Assembly: GCA_015039315.1 (NCBI GenBank)
Contig: WIDE01000042.1
Span: 6,977 to 33,506 of the forward strand
Source of the DNA: Clavulina sp. PMI_390
Taxonomy: Eukaryota; Basidiomycota; Agaricomycetes; Cantharellales; Hydnaceae
Direction of reading: 5' to 3'
Length of the DNA stretch: 26,530 nt
The notes under the pieces: model-generated
What the model saw: only the letters and a program-made list of their open reading frames with translations
Databases searched by the model: none
What the model was told of the DNA's origin: nothing
Made by a program: the position numbers and the translations under genes
Part shown: positions 1 through 9,572 of the stretch, in pieces
How positions within the stretch are numbered: the stretch's first letter is position 1
How the letters are laid out: each line of letters begins with the position of its first letter

Positions 1-595
1 GTGAAGAAGTGCTGTGGATGAAAGGTCGCCGAGCGATTCTATTTATGCCTCCTTGAGACGATAAACGCAAAAAGTTCTAATACTAGACGGAAGTAGAATG
101 ATAGAGTAAACTGAGAAAAGCGAGGAGCAGGCTAGGTACGAGTATAACCTTCTCACAATAGCGAGAAGTTCAAGCCAGGTTGGGACGGCGGTGCAGCGGG
201 GAAAGCATATAATTCGGATTCCTACGTACAATTTCCTTGGGTATACTGACTATTCGTCGTTTAATTAATTGGCGGGCGCTGGAATCCTAGTGAACAGGTG
301 GATTTCCTTATTTGGGTGTCAATTTATCACGAAAGGTTGGTGTTGATAGAGACGGGGAGGTTTCAGCTCTTGTTTATTGCAAAGTGGATAAGAGCCAGGA
401 CCAAGTTGAATGCTGCTAGCTGGATGCGCGATTTGCACTCTGTTGTAACCGCCTACTCGACTAGCAATTATGATCATCGTTTGGTGTTGAATGAGCAACT
501 TCATTCAGCCTCATTATTATAAAGGTGCGGCAAGCCACAAATATGTAGTTCCAAGTTGACTGGGGACTATCAAAGTATATTGTGGAGCTGTTAAC
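1..595. other. No recognisable gene; 3' flank of the first F-box gene
   Basis: Several short open frames exist on both strands, but none has a recognisable motif, a plausible splice extension or homology to other parts of the window. The right edge abuts the stop codon of the minus-strand F-box gene, so part of this stretch is probably its 3' untranslated region. I see no RNA gene or clear repeat here. Confidence 0.5.
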
Positions 596-2395
596 CTAAA
601 TCTCATAGAGCTTGATGGAGAAGGTGTCGGGTTTGGAGCCTTTCTCGCGTACAACTACGCAGCCCGCAAACTCATTCCACACCCAATCGATCATCGGTAC
701 CGTACCAACCTCAAATGGCGACGGAGGCTTTCCTCTCATGGCCACATGAACAAAGTTACGATCGGAGACACCATCTCCAGCGTTGCGTCTAGTATTCTCC
801 CAAGCCGGCTCGGCAAGTAAAAGTCCATCCCATCCCCCTCCTTGCTGGGTCACGCGGACAAGAACATGATGATGCCCAGCAGATGCCTGCTTGATTGGGT
901 GGAATGTGCTTGCAGTCGACCATCCGCGCCCGTCTCGGAGAAATTGTGCAATGCGAGACATGGCCGTCGGAGCAAGGCTAGGGAGACGGGTGGTGAAAAG
1001 GTCAAGAGGGATGGTCCGCAGGAGTCTGGTCTGAATATTATCGGCATCAACCCAGAGTCTGTAGAGGTGAGCGGACATTTGACTAGCCCAACGCTCATAT
1101 TCGCCAGGAGCTAGAGCCCAGAAAGCTATTTGGGGCATTTCGTTCTGCTGACTATCCGTAAGGGGAGCGGGGACGTGCGTAGGAAATAGCAATTTTCTAT
1201 CAGACGTGCCGAAACGAAAGGCTTCTGTTGTTGGCCGGTCATACAGATCAGAGGTCGAAGGGGTTTCAAAAAAGGTACCAATATCGATAGCCATGATGTG
1301 AGAATTGGCGATACAGACGACGAGACGCTCGTCATATATTTGCATGTCTGTAACAGCAGCCTAGGATGAAGGAGCATGAGGCTGAGGGTAAGCAAAGGTT
1401 TAAAGCGAACATACCGGCATGGTATATTGCGCCGTCAGGTGTCGTCTCATGTCTCGTAGATGAATGATATGTTGCTTTAATCCATTTGACTCAATGCGGT
1501 TGGTGACATATGCCAGGAGTGGTCCGAGGAAACGAAGCCTGATCAAAGTATGGTTCTCCGCGACGGCTACGGGTGATAGCATGTGAAGATTTGGCGTAAA
1601 ATTGGATAAGTCCTTTGAATCATGATGAAGGTCCTGGAAGTATATTGCCAGGTCGCTCCCCCTAATGGGCGCAGCAAACTTAGTGTTGCTTCTGGTGATG
1701 TCAGGGACTAGGCTTACAGCAGCGTTCTGACAACTACAACACCCTCTTTTCCATCTCTTTTGAACAAGTGAGCCGCAATGAGAGTAGATATCGGACGCTC
1801 ATCCTGTTGCAACCAGCAGGTATACTTCCTCCCAGTTCGTCGGTCCAACATTGTCAGCTGAGTCATCAGCCAGATGACCACCACCTCACCCCCCGCAGTA
1901 ATTGCCATGTTGATGAATACTGCGGTCGGCTCATCCTCAAGAATATGTGACTGGGGGTGTAGTGTCGGATGTGGAATGGTTAATAAATGCTCAACACGCA
2001 AGATGTCTACAAGTCGATTACGAGGGTGGCTCCGGTCTTCTAAAGAAAGTGAGCTCGTTGTCGGTACTATGGATTTGATGCTGTGGAAAGATTGGCTAGC
2101 AGTTGAATCCTGAGGTGACAATGCTGGAGGTTCTAGTGCTGGAAGAGGACGGTCCTCCGCTAATCGATGCCACAGCGCTGTCCATGGATCCCGGTAGCCA
2201 CTTAGCGCCCTCAGTCTCTGACAAGTCTTATGTGGAAAGGAGTGGGATAGGGTCCATCAGTCGTCCCGCCAACGTTCAAGCTAGGCTACCTAACAGACTC
2301 ACGCGGCCGACTGCGATCAGGTCGCGCAGACGCAGTTCGTAGTGTAATATATCTATTATAATGTCATCCGGGAGGCCAAGAAGACGAAAGGACAT
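596..2395 (-). CDS. F-box protein, 537 aa, four exons
   Basis: Coding exons run 2395-2303, 2226-1718, 1661-1415 and 1360-596. All three introns are GT-AG (76, 56 and 54 nt) and the phases close to 538 codons. The N-terminus carries an F-box from about residue 6: the core LPDDIIIDIL, then LRDLIAVGR, and after the first intron TCQRLRAL and PWTALWHRL. By family knowledge the F-box would bind Skp1 in an SCF ubiquitin ligase. The remaining ~480 residues alternate beta-strand-like hydrophobic stretches with loops (for example VVVIWLMTQLTMLD), which suggests a propeller-like substrate domain, but I recognise no specific repeat. I chose the ATG at 2395 because it lies just before the F-box; an in-frame ATG-like start at 2482 would only add a low-complexity leader. 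The gene diverges from the F-box/LRR gene at 2705. Its 5' part is duplicated, in decayed form, at 4891-5283. Substrate unknown. Confidence 0.82.
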
Positions 2396-2704
2396 TGGGT
2401 AGGTCTCGCTCTGGCGCCCCGATGGAGGTGAATCAAGGCTTGGCAACGGTGATGGATTGGTAAACAATAAACAAGCGTACACTCAGACTTGGGCGACTCA
2501 TGCGGCTGTCTACACGCACCACTTGTCATGATCGCGGGCCGCGCGCGCTGAAACCAAACAGAACAAGACAGGTCATGCGTATGGACTGTATGTATTGACT
2601 CGCAAAGCTATCATAGCACTTCCCATCATTACACAGTCCCCTTCCTATCCTTGAGTTAGCCCGGCTTTGTCGAGAATTTCTGAACATTCTACCCCTATTC
2701 GAAT
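2396..2704. promoter_or_regulatory. Divergent promoter region, copy A
   Basis: This 309-bp interval separates the start codons of two divergently oriented F-box genes and must hold both promoters. Its counterpart in the second duplicated unit is 5284-5514. The sequence next to the plus-strand start (a short pyrimidine stretch, then GAATATGG) is shared between the copies. I see no clear TATA box. Confidence 0.6.
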
Positions 2705-4810
2705 ATGGTAGAATGGCTCAACCGTAAACCCCTTCCTGATGAGCTTAGGGATGCCTTGACAATGTTAGCCGGCCAGCAGTTCTATGAAGAGTTCTGGACA
2801 TACACACTGCTGTAAGCACACGCACCACTGCTTGAGCCGCTGCAGGGCTTTCTTGATGATCCTCGAACGTTCCTCGAAGCTGGCTGGTGCACAAGTCCGA
2901 CATCACTGTCTCCAGGTGGTGCGAGCGCTCCTACGTGTCCAACTTTCCGTTTCTATCCCTTCGCAACCCCGACAATGAAATCATCATGGTTGTCACTTGG
3001 GAAGCACCTCCAGGACCCGAGTTCCCCGCCAAAGAATTCTTGCGGCCATTTTCGTCGGTGGCATTAAAACAAGATAGTGTCGTCAGGGTGCACGCTGCTA
3101 GCACTCGGATCGAGAAGTGCCCTTTCATCCTTACATCGGGGCTGGGCTCCAGGGAACGCAAGTTCGCGAGCTTTATGCCACGCGGCACGACGTCGCAACA
3201 TACAACTTTCAAATCACCAGCAACTACAGGAGGTCCGCCCCAATCCTGGAAGTTTGACGTATTGGAGGTTGAAGGATTGAATCAGCTTGTTCAAATTATC
3301 GAGCTGGCTGTCCTTGATATTCAACACCAACCAGTCGAGCTCGAGCTCGAACAGTATCCGACGGCGGAAGTCGTGGAACTAGCGCGGGGCATCCAATGGC
3401 AAGCTGGAAGCATTCCTCGAGGAGCATCTCGCACTCTCAAACCGGCGTCAGGCCCTCCGAACAAGGTGCGTCATTATGAGAGGCCATGAACTAACGCTGA
3501 TTTTCTACCGCTTTTTTCCTCAGGTGTCCATCCAAAAACAAAAGGGAATAGGTATCTGGTCTCTACCAGCCGAGATCAAGCTCATGATCATCGAATGCCT
3601 CCCTCCTTCAGAGATTCGTGGGCTTGCTACAGCTGATCGCGTTTGGGCCGATCTTACTTCGGCCAAGCTCTGGCATACCTACAGGCTCAAAGACAGCATC
3701 AATACTCGCAAATCTAACACGACTACAACGCTTCAGCGTCGACTAAATGCAATTCTCAGTCACCCAGCCCGCCTTCGCGCGCTCAGGACTCTCATCATTG
3801 GCCCATGCACGTGGTGCTGGACTCCAGATCTGCTCCATCAGGTTGTGCTTGTGATCAAGCAAGCGCCAGGTTTACAGGACCTGCGGTTAGAAGCTGAGAG
3901 TGGAATGTTGCGCTTTGCTCCGGTCCTTGTTTCACCTATCCTCCTCTCATTGATCGACATCTCGTCGGAATTCCATCTGATCTCTTTTCAATGCAACTTT
4001 TCACTCACTGGAGAGTCAGTTCTCAAGAGGTTCTTGGAGAGTCAGCCATCTATCAAAAGCCTCTATATCACAACCAACCCCGTAAACTACCCAGAGCGCT
4101 ACAACGCTACCTATTTTGACCCCTTGACCTTCTTGCCAAATCTAGAGGCCCTAGGTGCTTGCGACACATACACATTCACGTGGCTCGTCCCGAAACGACC
4201 CGTGGGTACTATACTGCTTCATTTAGAAACACTTCCTCCGTCAAAAGATATGGAGACATTTGTCAATACTGTCAGTGTTGCGCCAGTCACAACTCTCTCA
4301 TTGTTTGGTTCCCCCAAAATCCTCCCTCTTCAATTGCAAGCCCTTCCAAAGGAGGCCTCTTTATTAAAAGCTTTGGCCCGGGTCAAGCATCTCAGTATCA
4401 CGGGAGATGTCCACCTCGATGCTGAAACGAGGAGCTTGCTTTGGACAGCTTCATCGCAACTGGAGACGCTCCATATAACGGCGAAAATTTACGAAGAGAT
4501 GGAATCTATTTTCAAGAAAGTTGCGAAGCCAAGTCTTCTTCAGAAGATTATGGTGCATTCCTACCAGGAAATTGTGATGGCGCGAGTGGCGTCCAAATCG
4601 GATGAGTGAGTCTTCTTTTCTTTGCGTATGGAGGAGAGGAGTTTTCATGATCTAAAGGGACTGTAATTTGGCCTCATTGATCGCTCTAGCTCTCCAAAAC
4701 AGACTTCAAGAGGTTGGGTTGGCTTTGATAGACAAAAGACAACATACGAGAAGGAGTGCCCATGGGATGCATATAGGCTCAATTACTTTACCCATATATC
4801 GTATGACTAG
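2705..4810 (+). CDS. F-box/LRR-like protein with novel N-terminal region, copy A (631 aa)
   Basis: Exons are 2705-2811, 2880-3465, 3524-4605 and 4690-4810; introns of 68, 58 and 84 nt are GT-AG and the phases close to 632 codons. Residues 1-231 form a region I do not recognise, with conserved landmarks such as MVEWL, FYEEFWTYTLLWLV and ELARGIQWQAGS. An F-box follows at about 243-285 (WSLPAEIKLMIIECLPPSEI, later KLWHTY). The rest is leucine-rich, with LRR-like periodicity (LRALRTLIIG, LQDLRLEAE, LETLHIT). The frame appears to stop at 4607-4609, but a GTGAGT donor overlaps that stop, and the following exon encodes GWVGFD...HISYD, matching the paralogue at the same place. Likely role: substrate receptor of an SCF ligase (family inference). 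Substrate and N-terminal function unknown. It is transcribed divergently from the F-box gene at 596-2395. Confidence 0.85.
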
Positions 4811-4890
4811 CAAGATGCTATTTCTTTTGCTCTTTCACCGTCTGCGTGTTTATTCTCAGCGAACAGACGCGCCTACTATATTTTCGAGTG

Positions 4891-5283
4891 AAGCGGAGGA
4901 GTGGCCCCAGACCTTGAAAGAGAGGGAGCTGTTTCCGTGCTATGGGGTTAATTTCGTGGAGAGATTGGCTGACGATAGAGTCTTGTGGTGTTATCTTAAC
5001 CATCCCAATACCTTGAAGAGGGCGGAGGCCCCGTGCTGATCGGCTCCATACTCACTGATCCCAGTGACAACTCTGAACTATCTATCTCCGAAAATCCTAG
5101 AGTGAAGAAGCGAATTAGGCCTTATCAATTGTCTTGTTCATGCATAGGCGATAACAGCGACAGTTTCACGGTGCTACCGTAAAGAATCACGCAGCTCACT
5201 GCGATCAAATTGCGAGCACATAATTCGTAATTTGATATATCCATAATGAAATCATCTGGGAGAGCAAGGTAGCCGAAATACAT
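4891..5283 (-). pseudogene. Truncated, decayed copy of the F-box gene 5' end
   Basis: The minus strand from 5283 reads an eroded F-box (LALPDDFIMDIS, then ARNLIAVSC) that aligns with the start of the F-box gene at 2395. Homology to that gene's second exon resumes near 5003 (TPQDSIVSQSL against SPQDSTASQSF) and ends abruptly near 4897, where the 3' flank of the copy A plus-strand gene begins. The first-intron donor GTGAGT has become GTGATT, the intervening exon sequence is scrambled, and the rest of the gene is absent. It is a relic made by the tandem duplication; it could still be transcribed from the divergent promoter, but not into a working F-box protein. Confidence 0.8.
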
Positions 5284-5514
5284 TCGGATGGTCTGACTCC
5301 AGCATTGATATGGAGCTGAATCAAGGCTTGGCAACGGTGATATGTTGACAAACAGTAAACAGGTGTATACAAGTATGGGTGACTCCAGTATTGACTCACA
5401 AAGTTGGCAGAGCACCGCCCACCATCACAGAGCATACCCTTTTTATACTTGAGAGGAGCCCATTTGCTGGCGTGCTCCCTTGAAATCCCCCCCCCCCCCC
5501 CCTTTTCTTTGAAT
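5284..5514. promoter_or_regulatory. Promoter of F-box/LRR copy B, with a C16 tract
   Basis: This is the counterpart of 2396-2704, shortened to 231 bp. A run of 16 cytosines (5487-5502) followed by TTTTCTTT ends 5 bp before the start codon context; copy A has only a short CCCC here. The divergent partner on the left is decayed, so this may now act in one direction only. Confidence 0.6.
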
Positions 5515-7602
5515 ATGGTAGAATGGCTCAATTGTGAGCCCTTTCCTGACGAGCTCACAGATGCCTTGACCATGTTAGCTGGTCAGCAGTTCTATGAAGA
5601 GTTCTGGACATACACACTGCTGTGAGTACAGCAGTACTGCTCAGACCTATGTCAGGCTCTTTGGAAATCCTCAAACGTTCTTCAAAGCTGGCTGGTGTAC
5701 AAATCCGACATCACTGTTTCCAGATGGTGCGAGCGTTCCTACGTGTCCAACTTTCCGTTTCTATCCCTTCGCGACCCGAACAATGAAATCATCATGGTTG
5801 TAACTTGGGAAGCACCTCCAGGACCTGATTTCCCCGCCAAGGAATTCTTGCGACCATTTTCATCGGTTACGCTAAAACGAGATAGTGTCATCAGGGTACA
5901 TGCTGCAAGTACTCGGATCGAGCAGTGCCCCTTCAACATTACGTCAGAATTAGGCTCTAAAGAGCGCAGGTTCACGAGCTTTATTCCGCGCGGCATGACG
6001 TCGCAACGAGGGGCTTTTGGGTCACGGGCGACTATGAGCGAACCACCGCAGTCCTGGAATTTCGACGTATTGGAGGCTGAAGGAATGGGTCAGCTTGTTC
6101 AAGCCATCAAGCTAGCTGTCCTTGATCTTCAGCACCAACCGGTCCCCCTCGAACTTGAACAATATCCAACTGCGGAAGTCTTGGAGCTGGCTCGAGGTAT
6201 CCAATGGCAAGCTGGAAGCGTCCGTCAAGGGGTATCTCGAAAGGTTAAACTAGCATCAGGCTCCACAAATAACGTGCGTCACTGTGAATGGAAACGAGCC
6301 GCTGTTAACTGTCTTGGCACTTCCTTCTTCAGTCTTCCTTACCAAAGCAGAGGGGAATTGGCATCTGGTCTCTGCCAGCCGAGATCAAGTGCATGATCAT
6401 CGAATGTCTTATTCCGTCAGAGATTCGCGGGCTTGCTACAGCTGATCGTGTTTGGGCTGATCTTACTTCGGCCAAGCTCTGGCATACCTATAGAATTAAA
6501 GATAAAGCCGATAATCGCAGGTCCAACACGACAGCCGCGCTTCAGCGTCGACTGGATGCAATCATTGGCCACCCGGCGCGGCTTCGGGCTCTCAGAACTC
6601 TGATCATTGGCCCATGTACATGGTGCTGGACTCCTCATCTGCTTCACCAGCTTGTGCTCGTTATCAAACAAACGCCAGGTTTACGGGATCTCCGCCTCGA
6701 AGCCGAGACTGGAATGCTGCGTTTTGCTCCTGTCCTCCAATCGCCGCTACTCCTCTCGCTAATAGACGTCGCACAAGAGCTTCATTTAACCTCTTTTCAG
6801 TGCAACTTTTCTTTGACAGGGGAATCCTCGCTGATGAGGTTTTTGGAGAGTCAACCGTCGATCAGGAATCTCCATGTTACAACTAATCCCGCCAACCATC
6901 CAGAGCGTTACAACGCAAGCCACTTTGACCCCTCGACGTTCTTGCCGAGTCTCGAGACTCTGGGTGCTTGTGATACACACACGTTCACGTGGCTCCTCCC
7001 AGGACGGCCTGTCAGTACTGTCTTGCTTCATGTGGAGGCACTCCCTTCGCACAAGGATATGGAGGCGTTTGTGGACGTCGTCAGTGCTGCACCAGTTACG
7101 GCGCTGTCATTGTCGACTCCTCATCAGATATATCCTCTCCAATTGCAAACGCTTCCCAAGGAAGCCTCCATTTCAAAGGCTTTAGCCAAAGTTAAACATC
7201 TGAGTATCGTAGGGGAGATCAACCTCGATGCCGAAACTAGGACCTTTCCCTGGAAAGCTGGTTCACAGCTGGAGACGCTCCACATAGCGTCAAAAATACA
7301 CAGAGAGATGAAATCCACATTCAGGGAGACCGCGCACTCCAGTAGTCTCCAGAAAGTTGTGGTCCATTCCTTCCGGGACATCGTAATAACAAGGGTGGTG
7401 CCCGATCCTGAAAAGTAAGGATGGCATTTCATGCAAGATAGATATCCGAGACTAATTATTCTTTGGTCTCGTTGATAGTACCAGCGCTCAAAAACGGACT
7501 CTCAGTGGCTGGGTCGGGTTTGATACACAAAGGACGCACGATGAAGAGTGCCTATGGGCTGTGCATAAACTCAATCCCTTTGCTCAGATATCATATGACT
7601 AG
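5515..7602 (+). CDS. F-box/LRR-like protein with novel N-terminal region, copy B (630 aa)
   Basis: Exons are 5515-5621, 5688-6273, 6333-7414 and 7485-7602; introns are 66, 59 and 70 nt. The first three coding exons have exactly the same lengths as in copy A (107, 586 and 1082 nt); the last is one codon shorter. The F-box lies at about residues 243-285 (WSLPAEIKCMIIECLIPSEI), with LRR-like text after it (LRDLRLEAETGM). The apparent stop at 7416-7418 sits inside a GTAAGG donor. The last intron has an ACTAAT branch-like site, and the final exon reads GWVGFD...QISYD before TAG. Keeping the frame despite roughly a quarter of residues changed argues for a functional gene. Function inferred as an SCF substrate receptor; the N-terminal 231 residues are unrecognised. 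The other frame calls here (6614, 6874, 7124) are shadows. Confidence 0.85.
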
Positions 7603-8153
7603 CATCCGCTATCTCATCGCACGCTCTTTCTTATTCCGTGTGTGTATTCCCAGTGAACGGGCGTGCTTGATGTATTTTGGTGCTTGTGTACAAGTCATCC
7701 CCGCCTTATCTCCCAACCCTACTTTATTATCCCATCCAGACTGCCATGTGCCTCAAGCGCGCTCTCATGATAAGCATGCATATTCCAGCTAAACACTCAT
7801 GCTCCGTGTGCTTGTGTACGGCAAGGTTTGCCGGACCAGGGTGGTGTCGCGGCCCTTTCACCCTCGATCTACCTCCGTGGCGGCCGGGCCGATCCATGTC
7901 GATCCATGCTCACTAGCCCCATGCTCACGTTCACGACCCATGAATCATCGAATAATCTCTTACTCACAAGAATATTACACTGCTCGGCTCGAACGGTCGG
8001 AGTTTGCGGTCGTCGTTACACACACATGAAAGGCAGCAAAGTTCTACAGCGATAAGGGCTCAATAACAATACAACGTGAAGGAGGGTAGGGCGTGAAAAG
8101 CGTGAGTGATTGGGTATCGTGTCGGAACCCCCAACAGGTGGGAATGGCATAAG
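7603..8153. other. Convergent intergenic region, no gene seen
   Basis: The first ~90 bp are the 3' flank shared with copy A (compare 4811-4890). The remainder separates converging genes, the F-box/LRR copy B and UBE2S. Short open frames overlap one another and show no motif. Confidence 0.55.
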
Positions 8154-9335
8154 CTACAGCCTTTTCAGGCCCTTCTTGCGCTTTGCCACACCACCTACTG
8201 CGCCCGGCCTTTTCACGGCAGGCGGGGCCTTCGAATCTGTTTGTAGGGATCCGTTCGGCGCGCCCGTCACCACTCCGGACGGTGTGTTTTCCTTCATCGG
8301 TGTCCCCGCTCTTGATATTGGCGCACCTGCAGATGAGGTGGTGAGAGTAGTTGTTGACCGAGAATCCATGCTGTTGTTTGATGTAGACAGCTGAAGCGGT
8401 TCTGCAGGCTCTATCATGGTGACAAGACCAGTAGTGCTGCTTGCTTTTGAAAGCGGTTTGGTGGATGCGTGAGAGGGTTCGGCGGATGGCATAGTCGATG
8501 GGGAACGGGATGGCCCAGGGACAGCGTTGACAGCGGGAGAAGGTGTTGAGGTAGATTTATTGGATGCAGAAGACGACGCTTGAGGGGCAGAAGGGATATC
8601 AAATTCGGGTGGTCGTGTGCGAGGGGTTGCGTGCACTGAAGTAATGAGTTTCGCGTGTTTGGCAAAGGCATCATAGTTCTCCAGCAGAAGCTTCCCTGCA
8701 GACTCGTCTAGAGCAGATTCGGCGTTCGGGTAGATGAGGAGACATCGAACCTGGAGGTGGTGGAATTGATGAATTAATTGAACAAACATGACTGATCGAG
8801 AGGACAAGACGAACAGTGACGAGGATGTGTTGGATCCCATACTCCCTCTTCCAGTCTTTCTTGAGGGTATTGACGCAAATCTCACCAGCTTTCGAAACAT
8901 TCGGATGGAAGATCTTTGTCAACATAGTACCTGAACGTTGCCAACAGAGGATCGTAGGTCAGGGGGTGGGATAAAGATGGAGATATAGGGGGGAAAACAT
9001 GCATTTCGGCGGCGCTGCAGGAAATTCTTCGGTGAACTGGAACCGAATACGAAAGTAGCCTCCCTCGTAAGGCGTCCCCTCTATGACGAACCACCCGATG
9101 TTGGTGAACATTCAACACACACAAATATTAGTCAAACACTCACCAGGCCCAGCAATGATCCCGACGAGATCAAGCATATCCTCTTCGCTCGTGACGATCC
9201 TTAGACCTTCCGGGGGGCTAGTGCGGAGAGTCGCCACCTCCTTCATGAGTCGACGCATGGCACCCGGAGGTAAAGACTAGCGGTAGGAGCATCAGCAAAC
9301 TCTAGAAGTCGATCGGACATCAGAACACACACCAT
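8154..9335 (-). CDS. UBE2S: Ubiquitin-conjugating enzyme E2 S (APC/C-dependent), 308 aa
   Basis: Exons are 9335-9333 (the ATG alone), 9276-9144, 9080-9003, 8930-8815 and 8750-8154, closing to 309 codons. The UBC fold is clear: [20 protein letters not shown], then [11 protein letters not shown] at about 80-82, GEIC with catalytic Cys90, [10 protein letters not shown], and [21 protein letters not shown] Ser/Pro/Thr-rich disordered stretch (about 155-295) follows, and the protein ends in RKKGLKRL. Known family biology: UBE2S elongates K11-linked ubiquitin chains on APC/C substrates and docks through a C-terminal Leu-Arg tail (LRRL in human); the LKRL end fits this. The linker is longer than in the ~222-residue human protein. 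The intron at 9002-8931 needs a GC donor (t|GCATGT), giving PPKC-TMLTKIF. If the one-codon first exon is wrong, the internal ATG of MRRLMKE is the alternative start. Confidence 0.9.
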
Positions 9336-9428
9336 GATGGCGGTAGAGGATGAGAACAAGTGGTGGGGGAGATGGAAGACGGTGAGCTAGGAGAGCGAAC
9401 GTCACAACAAGGGCAAACAGACGTCGAG

Positions 9429-9436
9429 GTCACGTG
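9429..9436. promoter_or_regulatory. GTCACGTG box upstream of UBE2S
   Basis: The sequence GTCACGTG lies about 95 bp upstream of the UBE2S start codon, in the 237-bp gap between TAH18's stop and UBE2S's start. CACGTG is the classic core for bHLH factors (Cbf1/Pho4/USF type). Its role here is inferred from position only. Confidence 0.4.
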
Positions 9437-9572
9437 CTCCACCGTTCATGCCGAACTTCCTGAATTGCCAGGACAGCTTCTTTTGAATCTTTACGGCTCA
9501 ATTCAAGGTATATAGAACAAATATGTCAAACATCTCCATAGAAAACCCCATGAACTGCAGAATGAGCCATTT

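Larger units (their letters stand above)
2015..4890. repeat. Tandem segmental duplication, unit A
   Basis: This block contains the 5' half of the minus-strand F-box gene, the divergent promoter, the entire plus-strand F-box/LRR gene and about 80 bp past its stop. The same order and orientation recur in 4891-7690. Boundaries are approximate (about 20 bp), placed where the visible similarity between units ends. The similarity is old: the plus-strand proteins look about three-quarters identical, and non-coding parts are more diverged. Confidence 0.85.
4891..7690. repeat. Tandem segmental duplication, unit B
   Basis: Second, direct copy of the block at 2015-4890: F-box 5' relic (minus), divergent promoter, complete F-box/LRR paralogue (plus) and its immediate 3' flank. 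Similarity to unit A fades at about 7690. The right boundary is approximate. Confidence 0.85.

Noticed and set aside
298..522. 74-codon plus-strand open frame
   Set aside because: No recognisable motif, an antisense frame of similar length, and no conservation evidence.
4668..5039. 123-codon plus-strand open frame
   Set aside because: It crosses the duplication junction and overlaps the true fourth exon of copy A in another frame; the similar frame at 7463-7792 is likewise a shadow of copy B's last exon.
8414..8674. Histidine/leucine/proline-rich antisense-like frame inside UBE2S
   Set aside because: It is an alternative frame of the Ser/Pro-rich linker exon of UBE2S.
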